Source: Prauserella_A sp040635515
GTDB taxonomy: Bacteria; Actinomycetota; Actinomycetes; Mycobacteriales; Pseudonocardiaceae
Direction: 5' to 3'
Assembly: GCA_040635515.1 (NCBI GenBank)
Contig: JBEYHY010000001.1
Coordinates: 868,001 to 932,000, forward strand
DNA: 64,000 nucleotides
Part shown: one piece after another, positions 1 to 7,019 of the stretch
Layout: every line of letters starts with the position of its first letter
Position numbering within the stretch: position 1 is the first letter of the stretch
The notes under the pieces: generated by a model
What the model was told of the DNA's origin: nothing
Seen by the model: only the letters and a program-made list of their open reading frames with translations
Database searches by the model: none
Translations under genes and position numbers: made by a program

Positions 1-1
1 G

Positions 2-184
2 GTGTTCACCCAGGAGTACTTCGAATGCACCAATTCCTGTTCGGACTGGCAGGAGCCGGTGGCGATCGTGACGCTCGACGACCCCGTCGACGAGGACTAC
101 CCCACGCTGGTCGTGCGTGGAGTGAAGGACGCCTTCGACAGGGACGCGCTGGTCGTCGTTCTCAGGGCGCTCGACACCGTCTGA
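2..184 (+). CDS. Hypothetical protein, probably the C-terminal end of a gene cut by the window edge
   Basis: The frame is open from the first bases to a TGA at 182-184 and gives about 60 acidic residues with two cysteines near the start (ECTNSC). A GTG at position 2 could be a start, but no upstream sequence is available to show a ribosome-binding site, so this may equally be the tail of a longer protein. I do not recognise the family. Codon use fits a real high-GC gene. It is followed by about 160 bases without a gene before the next start. Confidence 0.4.
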   Translation: MFTQEYFECTNSCSDWQEPVAIVTLDDPVDEDYPTLVVRGVKDAFDRDALVVVLRALDTV

Positions 185-345
185 CGGCGGGCCGCGCCGG
201 GGGAGCCGAACGGGACATCGTTGCCGGGTCACGGAAATCGGTGACACCGCGTTGAAAAGCGCGATGATTCCCGGGTGAGTGTTCCCGTTGCCGCGTCATG
301 GGGCGTCTGCGAGGATTTTGTTCCTCACGTCCGAAGGAGTACCTG

Positions 346-750
346 ATGGCTTCTCGTCTCAATCCCTACATCAGCTTTGACGGCACGGCACGGCCCGCGA
401 TGGAATTCTACCGGGATGTTTTCGGTGGTGATCTTGCCGTGAATACGTTCGGTGAGTCCGGTATGGCCGGCTCCGAGGGTGCCGACAAAGTCATGCACGC
501 AACGCTTGAAACCGGCAGCGGATTCACTCTCATGGCTTCGGATACGCCGCCGGGAATGGAATACAAACCGGGAACGAACATTTCGGTGAGTCTGTCGGGG
601 GATGACGCCGCGGAATTGCGGTCCTATTGGGACAAACTGTCCAAAGACGGCACCGTGACCGTTCCGCTTGAGAAACAAATGTGGGGCGACGAATTCGGTG
701 CCTGCACCGACCGGTTCGGTATCGGGTGGATGGTCAACATCACCCAGTAA
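346..750 (+). CDS. VOC/glyoxalase-fold protein, PhnB-like
   Basis: A 134-residue protein starting at ATG 346, preceded by GAAGGAGT at a good distance; an upstream in-frame ATG at 298 has no such site. The N-terminus (PYISFDGTARPAMEFYRDVF, residues 7-26) and the C-terminal DRFGIGWMVN are typical of the PhnB-like subgroup of the vicinal oxygen chelate fold, annotated in other genomes as '3-demethylubiquinone methyltransferase-like' although no methyltransferase activity is expected. The fold is usually a cytoplasmic dimer. The substrate cannot be told from sequence. It appears monocistronic; the downstream region is the first 21-bp repeat locus. Confidence 0.85.
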   Translation: MASRLNPYISFDGTARPAMEFYRDVFGGDLAVNTFGESGMAGSEGADKVMHATLETGSGFTLMASDTPPGMEYKPGTNISVSLSGDDAAELRSYWDKLSKDGTVTVPLEKQMWGDEFGACTDRFGIGWMVNITQ

Positions 751-769
751 CAGCGCGCCGCCGGTGCGC

Positions 770-895
770 GAGTCCCGCACTCAGGCCGCCGAGTTCTGCG
801 TTCGCGGCGGCGAGATCCGCACTCAGGTCGCCGAGATCCTCATTCAGGCACGCGAGATCGGCGTTCCGGTCGGCGAGGTCGGCGTTCATGCGGGC
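770..895 (+). repeat. 21-bp-period intergenic repeat, locus A (six units)
   Basis: Six degenerate units begin with GAG at 770, 791, 812, 833, 854 and 875, exactly 21 bases apart. The common pattern is roughly GAGATCCGCACTCAGGYCGSC. Read as protein in one frame this becomes a heptad such as AEIRTQV, but no convincing start or ribosome site precedes it and it lies between two genes. The same unit recurs at 52937 and, inverted, at 53983. The spacing equals two helical turns. The unit count and period are read directly; the function is unknown. Confidence 0.8.
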
Positions 896-1053
896 GGGTT
901 CCGCGCGCTGGGCGCGCCGGGAGTCGTGCTGGGGTGGGCGAGGTCGGCTCGTCGAGCCGGATGCCGGGTGCGTGTGGCGCGACCGGCTCCGGCACGTTCG
1001 GGTCGCGCGCGAGAGTTGCCTGCCGGTCGGCGAACGGTTAGCCGGAGGTAAAC

Positions 1054-1109
1054 GCCGCTCTGTCCGTTATCGGCGTATTGAGCCGCTCTGTTCGTTATCG
1101 GCGTATTGA
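1054..1109 (+). repeat. 28-bp perfect-length tandem duplication upstream of the SdpI-like gene
   Basis: Two adjacent 28-base copies (1054-1081 and 1082-1109) differ at one base (TGTCC versus TGTTC). Each contains the core CGTTATCGGCGTATTG. They end 76 bases before the ATG of the membrane-protein gene at 1186, so they could be a duplicated promoter element or regulator site. The rest of 896-1185 holds no gene that I can support. Confidence 0.75.
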
Positions 1110-1185
1110 TACGGTGCGGGAACGGTGGACTGTGCCGCCTGCCCGGCGGCGGAACTGACGGTATCGCGGGAGGTCGGGACGGGAC

Positions 1186-1569
1186 ATGCCTGAGGAGGGG
1201 CCGGGCTGGGGCGTGGCGTGGGGCGTCGCGGCGATGCTCGTGGCGGTTTCGTTGTGTTGTGTTCCCCTCGCCAGGGCCATGGCGTCGGGAAACCTGCCCA
1301 GAAACCACACGGTCGGACTGCGGATCAAGGCGACGATGCGCTCGGACGCGGCGTGGATCGCGGGTAACCGGGCGGCGGCGAGTCTTGTGCGGCGGACGGC
1401 GATCGCGACCGCTGTCACCGGGGCCTGCACGGTGCCGGTGGCAGGTATCCCGGTGCTTTACCTCATGGTGATGGCGTGCTGGGCGGGTGTACTCGTCGGC
1501 GGTATGTGGAAGGCGACAGGTGCGGCGCGGGAGGCGGCGCTGGAGGCCGACGGCTCGCGCGAGACCTGA
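1186..1569 (+). CDS. SdpI/YhfL-like small membrane protein
   Basis: 127 residues. Hydrophobic segments lie near residues 10-30 and 72-106. Between them is the conserved block NLPRNHTVGLRIKATMRSD (36-54), which matches the SdpI family signature seen in actinobacterial small membrane proteins. The family takes its name from the Bacillus SdpI immunity protein, but most actinobacterial members are uncharacterised. GGGAGG and GGGACGGG lie just upstream of the ATG. It is a single gene facing the leftward transporter gene, and a strong hairpin at 1613-1659 separates the two. Confidence 0.75.
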   Translation: MPEEGPGWGVAWGVAAMLVAVSLCCVPLARAMASGNLPRNHTVGLRIKATMRSDAAWIAGNRAAASLVRRTAIATAVTGACTVPVAGIPVLYLMVMACWAGVLVGGMWKATGAAREAALEADGSRET

Positions 1570-1612
1570 GACTCACCCGCAAGCTCTTTGTCAGCAGACG
1601 GTGACCGGACGA

Positions 1613-1659
1613 ACCCGGCCCGCTCACGGTGCCCGTGCGGGCGGGTGAGCGGGCCGGGT
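1613..1659. terminator. Strong hairpin between convergent genes, probable bidirectional terminator
   Basis: Perfect 15-base arms ACCCGGCCCGCTCAC (1613-1627) and its complement (1645-1659). The loop itself can form a second stem, GCCCG/CGGGC (631-635 and 638-642 of the first kilobase pair block, i.e. 1631-1635 and 1638-1642). There is no T-run, as is usual for actinobacterial terminators. It lies between the stop codons of the SdpI-like gene and the transporter. Confidence 0.75.
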
Positions 1660-1684
1660 CGCCGGGCCGGGGTCCGGGGCCCGG

Positions 1685-3019
1685 CTACTCGACGGCGTCG
1701 AGATCGACGCCCTTGGTCTCCTTGCTCGTCGCCACCGCGATGACCGTCACCGCCATGGTGATCACCAGGTAGCCCACGACCGTGGCGACACCGAACGAGT
1801 CGATGAGCCACACCGCGATGAGCGGAGCGGGGGCACCGGCGATGATCGACGAACCCTGGAACACGAGCGAGGCGCCCGCGTAGCGGTAGCGGGTCGGGAA
1901 CAGCTCGGTGATCCAGGCGGCCTCGGAACCGGCGAGCATGCCGTGGAAGAAGGCGCCGACACACACGCCGATCCACAACATCGGCAGGCTTTCCGACTGC
2001 ACGAGCCAGAAGAACGCGGGTGCCCACACCACGAGCACCGCCGAAGGCACGAGCATGGCGATCTTGCGCCCGACGCGGTCGGACCAGTGCCCTCCGCCGA
2101 TCATCCCGATGAACTGGGCAAGCGAACCGAATGTCACGGCCATGATCACGTCGCCACGGTCGTAGTCGAAATACGTTGCCGCGTAGGCGATGACGAACAC
2201 CGTGTAGATGTAGAACGCGATGTTCTCGCCGAGCCGCATCCCGAGGCCGTGCAACACCGCGCGCGGCCGGGACAGTGCCTGCAGCACGCTGGAGCGTTCG
2301 GTGGTCGCCGAGCGCTCCTCGGCGCCTGCCTGTGCCGCCTTGAACACCGGCGATTCCTCGACGCTGCGCCGGATCCAGAAGCCGACGACGAGCAGCGGGA
2401 TGGCGACGAGGAACGCGATGCGCCAGCCCCATTCGTCGAAGGCGTCGCCGGGGAAGACGAACGCGATCGCGCTGACCACGGCGGTGGCCAGCACGGTCCC
2501 CAGCGGCGCGCCTGCCTGCGGCCACGCCGCCCAGAAGCCCCGTCGCTTCGGCTCGCCGTACTCGCTGACCATGAGCACCGCGGCGCCGAACTCCCCGCCC
2601 AGAGCGAAGCCCTGCACCATGCGGAGCACGACGAGCATGATCGTGGCCCAGATGCCGATCTGCTCGTAGGTCGGCAACAGGCCGATCATGGCGGTGGAGA
2701 CACCGAGCAGCAGGAAGGTGATGACCAGCATCGGTTTGCGGCCCAGCTTGTCGCCGAGGTGCCCGAACACGATGCCGCCGAGTGGCCGGGCGATGAAGCC
2801 GAGGCCCTGAGTCGCCAGCGCCAGCAGCAGCTTGACGATTCCGCTGTCACCGGGGAAGAACAGCGGGCCGAGTACCGTCGCGGCGAGGATGCCGTAGATC
2901 GCGAAGTCGTACCACTCGAGCACGGCTCCAGCCATGCTTCCGGCGAGTACGCGCCGGAAGCTGGTCTTGTTGGTCGAGCTGTCGTCGGCCGACACAGCCC
3001 GATCCACCGGTGACGTCAT
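1685..3019 (-). CDS. MFS transporter, metabolite:H+ symporter (MHS) type
   Basis: 444 residues with about 12 membrane segments. GAVLEWYDFAIYG (31-43), GHLGDKLGRKPML (86-98) and the long MVQGFALGGEFGAAVLM block are hallmarks of the MHS branch (shikimate, proline/betaine, alpha-ketoglutarate and aromatic-acid symporters). It is the last gene of a leftward set, starting 37 bases after the P450 stop, with GGAAAGG before the ATG. It therefore probably imports the P450 substrate or a related organic acid. The exact substrate cannot be told. Confidence 0.9.
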   Translation of the reverse strand: MTSPVDRAVSADDSSTNKTSFRRVLAGSMAGAVLEWYDFAIYGILAATVLGPLFFPGDSGIVKLLLALATQGLGFIARPLGGIVFGHLGDKLGRKPMLVITFLLLGVSTAMIGLLPTYEQIGIWATIMLVVLRMVQGFALGGEFGAAVLMVSEYGEPKRRGFWAAWPQAGAPLGTVLATAVVSAIAFVFPGDAFDEWGWRIAFLVAIPLLVVGFWIRRSVEESPVFKAAQAGAEERSATTERSSVLQALSRPRAVLHGLGMRLGENIAFYIYTVFVIAYAATYFDYDRGDVIMAVTFGSLAQFIGMIGGGHWSDRVGRKIAMLVPSAVLVVWAPAFFWLVQSESLPMLWIGVCVGAFFHGMLAGSEAAWITELFPTRYRYAGASLVFQGSSIIAGAPAPLIAVWLIDSFGVATVVGYLVITMAVTVIAVATSKETKGVDLDAVE

Positions 3020-3056
3020 TGTCGGTGCCTTTCCAGAAATAAAGATGGCCGGTAAA

Positions 3057-5372
3057 TCAGAGACCGAGGGTGAGTGTGCCGCCCTTCGCGCGGGAGCAGC
3101 AGGTCATCATCAGGGTGTTCGCCGTTCGTTCCGCCTTGGTCAGCACCAGGTCGCGGTGATCGACCTCGCCGGAGATCACGGTCGCCTCGCAGGAACCGCA
3201 GAGCCCTTCCTCGCAGTCGCTCTGGATGTCGATGCCCGCGGCGCGCAGCGCCGAGAGCACCGTCTGGTCGGCGGCGACCCCGACGGTCAGGCCCGAGTCG
3301 GCGAGTTCGACGGAGAAACCGTGTTCCACGGCCGGATCCAGTGCCGCGCGAGTCCCGCTGAAGTGCTCGACGCGCAGGGCGTCCTCCGGCCAGTGCCTGG
3401 TGGCCTCGGCCAGCGCGGACAGCAGTCGCTCGGGACCACAACCGTAGATCTGCGTACCGGCGGCGGGCTCGGCGAGCAGAGCCTCGACATCGAGCCGGTC
3501 GCCCTCGGACCCGAGGTAGACGCGCAGTCGCTCGCCGTGATCGCCGCGAAGCCGGTCGAGAAACGCGGTCGCGGCGGCATCCCTTCCGCAGTAGTGAAGC
3601 TCGTAGTCGGCTCCCTCGGCCTTGAGCGCGTCGGCCATCGCGATGATGGGGGTGATCCCGATGCCGCCGGCGACGAGCACATAGCGGGAAGCGGTCGGGT
3701 CGAGCCGGAAGTGGTTGCGCGGGCCCCGCATGGTGAGCGTGTCGCCTTCGCGCAGGTGTTCGTGGATGTGGCGGGATCCGCCCCTGCCCTCCGGTTCATC
3801 GAGCACGGCGATGCGGTACCTGGCCGTGTCCGCCGGGTCTCCGCACAGCGAGTACTGCCTTGACAGCCCGCCGACCTCGATGTCGATGTGGGAGCCGGGA
3901 GACCACGACGGCAGGGGCCTGTCTCGCACGTCGGCGAGTGTCAGTGTGAGCACGCCGGACGCGGCGGCCCTGATCGACTCGACGGTGACGGTCCTGCTGA
4001 TGGCGCGGGTGGACGGCTCGCCGATCCGCAGTGGCCGCGCCGTGGTCAGGATTGCGGGATCGGTGCGCTCGGGATTGGACTCGGGGTCCCACCGGACCCA
4101 CAGGTGGTCCGGACCACGGAACGAGGTGTTGGGCAGGTAGGTGAATTCCTGGCCCGGCACCAGTTCGAGGTGGGGGAGCCGTGTGGTCAGCTCCTCAAGG
4201 AACACCTGGAGTTCCATTCTGGCCAGGTTCTTGCCCATGCACTGGTGGCTGCCGTAGCCGAAGGTCAGGTGCTCGGCCGCGTTCTCGCGGCGGATGTCGA
4301 ACTCGTCGGGGTTGTCGAAGTGCCGTTCGTCGTGGTTGGCGGAGGAGTTGACGATGAGCAGCTTCGCGCCGCGGGGGATGGGCACGCCGCCGATGGTGGT
4401 GTCGGCGGTGACCAGCCGCCGCCACGCGGCGACGGAACCGGAGTGGCGCAGGCATTCCTCGACGGTGTTCGGAATGAGGCTGGGATCGGCGCAGATCTCT
4501 TCCCAGACGCTTCTGTTCTCCAGCAGCAGTTTGATCGCGTTGGCCGCGGCGTTGGCTGTGGTCTCGTGGGCGGCGACGATGCCGGCCATCATGATCGAAT
4601 GCAGGTAGGAGTCGGTGATGACGTCCGGCATCTCCTGCTGGGCCCTGATGCTGAACGGCATCCAGCCGGGGCCTGAGGGATCCTTGCGGAGCTTCTCCAC
4701 GACCGTTCCCGCGAACCGCCAGAACTTGCCGACCGCCTCGGCGACGGCGACCTGTTCCTCGGGTGAGGGCCGCCCCCAGGTGTTGACGGTGTGCGCGATG
4801 GAGTATTCGCGCAGGGTCGCCATGTCCTCCTCGGGGACGCCGAGGAAGTGCAGCGCGACGGTGAGCGGAACCTCCCACAGCATGTCGTCGACGAGGTCGG
4901 CCTTGCCCGCGTCGACGAATCTGTCGACGTACTCACGCGCGAGCCTGCGCACCATGGGTTCGTGCACGGCCAGCCGCTCCGGCGTGAACGGGTCCATGAG
5001 CGCCCGCCTTCGCGGCATGTGCGCCGGCTCGTCCTCGTTCACGAGCGTGCGGTTCATGGCGTAGTCGTACTTGGCGAGCGTCGCGATGGCCTCTTCGGAG
5101 ACCGGGGTGATCTTCTCCAGCGCGATGGAGGGGGAGAACAGGATGTTGTCCCTGAATACGGCTTTGACGTCGGCGTAGCGAGTCACCACCCAGTAGCCGA
5201 TCTCCGGACTGTAGAAGACCGGTTCCTCGTCCCGCGCCCAGCGCACCGACGCCGGCGGATCGGCCTGATACGCCTCGCCGAACGGGTCGAACGCGGCGGC
5301 CCGAGGGGATACCGGGCAGCCGCCGCTCGCCGCCATGGCCGAGTGGTCGATGGGGCACGACCCTGTGCTCAT
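3057..5372 (-). CDS. Self-sufficient cytochrome P450 fused to FMN reductase and [2Fe-2S] ferredoxin, CYP116B-like
   Basis: 771 residues; the usual length for class VII P450s is about 780. P450 domain: oxygen-binding helix AGIVAAHETT (263-272), ExxR (306-309) and haem ligand Cys378 in FGYGSHQCMGKN. It is followed by a phthalate-dioxygenase-reductase-type module (RQYSLCG, then GGIGITP) and a C-terminal plant-type ferredoxin with SDCEEGLCGSC and a late Cys. Electrons pass NAD(P)H to FMN to 2Fe-2S to haem in one chain. I chose ATG 5372 because GGAGG lies 10 bases upstream; a TTG 24 bases earlier is weaker. CYP116B enzymes are known for hydroxylation and O-dealkylation of aromatics and thiocarbamates; the substrate here is unknown. 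An IclR gene is upstream and an MHS transporter downstream. Confidence 0.93.
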   Translation of the reverse strand: MSTGSCPIDHSAMAASGGCPVSPRAAAFDPFGEAYQADPPASVRWARDEEPVFYSPEIGYWVVTRYADVKAVFRDNILFSPSIALEKITPVSEEAIATLAKYDYAMNRTLVNEDEPAHMPRRRALMDPFTPERLAVHEPMVRRLAREYVDRFVDAGKADLVDDMLWEVPLTVALHFLGVPEEDMATLREYSIAHTVNTWGRPSPEEQVAVAEAVGKFWRFAGTVVEKLRKDPSGPGWMPFSIRAQQEMPDVITDSYLHSIMMAGIVAAHETTANAAANAIKLLLENRSVWEEICADPSLIPNTVEECLRHSGSVAAWRRLVTADTTIGGVPIPRGAKLLIVNSSANHDERHFDNPDEFDIRRENAAEHLTFGYGSHQCMGKNLARMELQVFLEELTTRLPHLELVPGQEFTYLPNTSFRGPDHLWVRWDPESNPERTDPAILTTARPLRIGEPSTRAISRTVTVESIRAAASGVLTLTLADVRDRPLPSWSPGSHIDIEVGGLSRQYSLCGDPADTARYRIAVLDEPEGRGGSRHIHEHLREGDTLTMRGPRNHFRLDPTASRYVLVAGGIGITPIIAMADALKAEGADYELHYCGRDAAATAFLDRLRGDHGERLRVYLGSEGDRLDVEALLAEPAAGTQIYGCGPERLLSALAEATRHWPEDALRVEHFSGTRAALDPAVEHGFSVELADSGLTVGVAADQTVLSALRAAGIDIQSDCEEGLCGSCEATVISGEVDHRDLVLTKAERTANTLMMTCCSRAKGGTLTLGL

Positions 5373-5408
5373 ACTTCCGCAGCCTCCGGTGATCAACTTT
5401 GACCTGCA

Positions 5409-5424
5409 GCGTTACTGATAACGC
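5409..5424. promoter_or_regulatory. Perfect inverted repeat GCGTTA-N4-TAACGC, candidate IclR operator
   Basis: Arms GCGTTA (5409-5414) and TAACGC (5419-5424) are separated by CTGA, 37 bases upstream of the P450 start and within the 181-base gap behind the IclR gene. Position and symmetry suit an operator for the P450-transporter unit. No binding data; inference. Confidence 0.5.
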
Positions 5425-5553
5425 ACATGATGTCTCGGTAATCGAACATGCAGAGGTTAAGTGGCGGCCAGGATGCCGTCAAGAGGTGTTTTTCGGGAGA
5501 GGCCGCAAGAACAGTGCGCCCCGACGAGTGAGAGCGGCCGGTGAGCCGGGGGA

Positions 5554-6237
5554 TCAGGCCGAGAGCAGGCTTTCGAACTGACGGGCCGTGCGCATGACGG
5601 CCTCGGCGGCCGAGCCGGTGTCGAGGCCCTCGATGGCGACGACGCCAACGCAGCGCTCGACGAGCCCGGACGCGCGAACCGCCTCGGGCAGCCGGATTCC
5701 GGCCGCGATGCCCACGGCGCCGCGTTCGAGCTCGCCTCGCGTCAGGCTGTAGCCGGCCTCGCGAGCCTGCCTGACCGCGTCGGAATCCCGGGGGTCCTCC
5801 GGCCTGGTCGCCAGTATCGCGATGCCTGCCGCGCCCTGGGTCAGCGGATGCCTGCTGCCCACCTTGTAGCCGACGGTCAGAACCGTGCCCTCCGGCTCGG
5901 CCACCAGTATCGCGACGCAGTCCCCGCCGTCGGCGGCGGAGACGAAGGCGGTCGCGTGGGTGTCGTTGGCCAGGTTGTGCAGAAGCGGCTTCGCGTCCGC
6001 GGCGAACTCCGGTTCGAACCGGGAAGCCAGCACCGCGATACCCACGGCGAGCCGCAGCCTGCCGTCGTCGGCGCGGGTGATGAGGAGATGTTCCTCCAGC
6101 GTCGCGACGATCCGGTAGCAGATCGCCCTGTGGACGCTCAGTTCCCCGGCGAGTTCGGCCACCGTGATACCGCCCTGTGCCTTGGAAATCACGTCGAGCG
6201 CGCGCAAGCCCCTGTCGAGCGTCTGCAACGTGCTCAT
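5554..6237 (-). CDS. IclR-family transcriptional regulator
   Basis: 227 residues. The N-terminal winged helix (about residues 5-60, LDRGLRALDVISKAQGGITV) is followed by the IclR effector-binding domain, with RHPLTQGAAGIAILA near residues 128-142 and GLVERCVGVVAIEG near the end. IclR proteins typically sense small carboxylic or aromatic acids and control adjacent catabolic genes. It lies 181 bases upstream of the P450 in the same direction, so it is probably the local regulator. A weakly conserved N-terminus with no extension supports the ATG at 6237. Confidence 0.9.
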   Translation of the reverse strand: MSTLQTLDRGLRALDVISKAQGGITVAELAGELSVHRAICYRIVATLEEHLLITRADDGRLRLAVGIAVLASRFEPEFAADAKPLLHNLANDTHATAFVSAADGGDCVAILVAEPEGTVLTVGYKVGSRHPLTQGAAGIAILATRPEDPRDSDAVRQAREAGYSLTRGELERGAVGIAAGIRLPEAVRASGLVERCVGVVAIEGLDTGSAAEAVMRTARQFESLLSA

Positions 6238-6300
6238 GCGTTCCTCTCGGCCGGTGTCGGTACCGACCTTACTGGGTGTGTCCTGGACACGGGCGCGTGA

Positions 6301-6873
6301 TCAGCTAGCGGTCTGGCGGCCCTGCCGAAGCAGCACTTCGGTGCGGTGCACGGCCGCAGCCCGCTCGTCGCCGTTCGCGGCCAGCGCCAGTACGACCGGG
6401 TCGTCGGGCCCGCGCCGCCGCCTGATCTCGGCCATCCGGTCCGGAAACGACACCGGCTCGCCGTCGGGGCTGGTGGTCATGTCGCAGTACCACAGCGCGT
6501 CCCGCAGCGGCGTGTGCTCGTCCTCGAACTCCGACAACTGATCGGCGAACCCGCACAGCCGCGCGACCGCCGCCGCGCCCGCGTGGTGGGCGACCAGAGC
6601 GCACACCCTGCCGGGAAGTCCTTCGGCTGCCAGGAATCTGGCACCGTCGAGCTGGTGGAACCCGGTGTCGGCCAGCGGCGCGGCGTAGCCGATGTCGTGC
6701 AGCCACGCCGCGCCGACGAGCAGATCCTGTTCCTCGGCGGGGAGTATGCCCGCGATCTGGTCCGCGCGTTGCCCCACGCCGCGCACATGCGCGAATCGGC
6801 GGGGGAGTTCCTCTGCGAGATAACGATCGGCGAGCTGCCGTGCCCAGGTGCTCACCGGCCCCGTTGAGGTCAT
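6301..6873 (-). CDS. HD-domain metal-dependent phosphohydrolase-like protein
   Basis: 190 residues. HD-superfamily metal ligands are visible in order: His29 (FAHVRGV), His59-Asp60 (AAWLHDIGY), His96/97 (VAHHAG) and a later Asp in ALWYCDMTT. This is the layout of a single-domain HD phosphohydrolase, often active on nucleotides or small phosphoesters. There is no second domain. The substrate is unknown. It appears to be transcribed alone, leftward, toward the IclR gene 63 bases away. Confidence 0.85.
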   Translation of the reverse strand: MTSTGPVSTWARQLADRYLAEELPRRFAHVRGVGQRADQIAGILPAEEQDLLVGAAWLHDIGYAAPLADTGFHQLDGARFLAAEGLPGRVCALVAHHAGAAAVARLCGFADQLSEFEDEHTPLRDALWYCDMTTSPDGEPVSFPDRMAEIRRRRGPDDPVVLALAANGDERAAAVHRTEVLLRQGRQTAS

Positions 6874-7019
6874 GGGATCAGGCTAAATTGTGCCGGCCGC
6901 CGTTGTCTCCTCAGGTGAGTGGTTTGCCGGGAAAACGTGGCGGGCGGCCGGGATGAACACGACATTCCGGCTCGCCGGGGTGGTCGCGCTCTACTGTGGA
7001 TGATCGGGATCGGGTGGTC

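Noticed and set aside
770..895. Possible CRISPR array at the repeats
   Set aside because: Units are contiguous 21-mers without unique spacers, are degenerate, and no cas genes are near.
668..1051. Open frame covering the 21-bp repeats at locus A, giving a repetitive peptide
   Set aside because: It begins inside the VOC gene in another frame, has no ribosome site and consists mostly of repeat-derived heptads; treated as a DNA repeat.
5373..5396. Upstream TTG start for the P450
   Set aside because: The ATG at 5372 has a GGAGG 10 bases before it, and P450s of this type begin near its residue 1.
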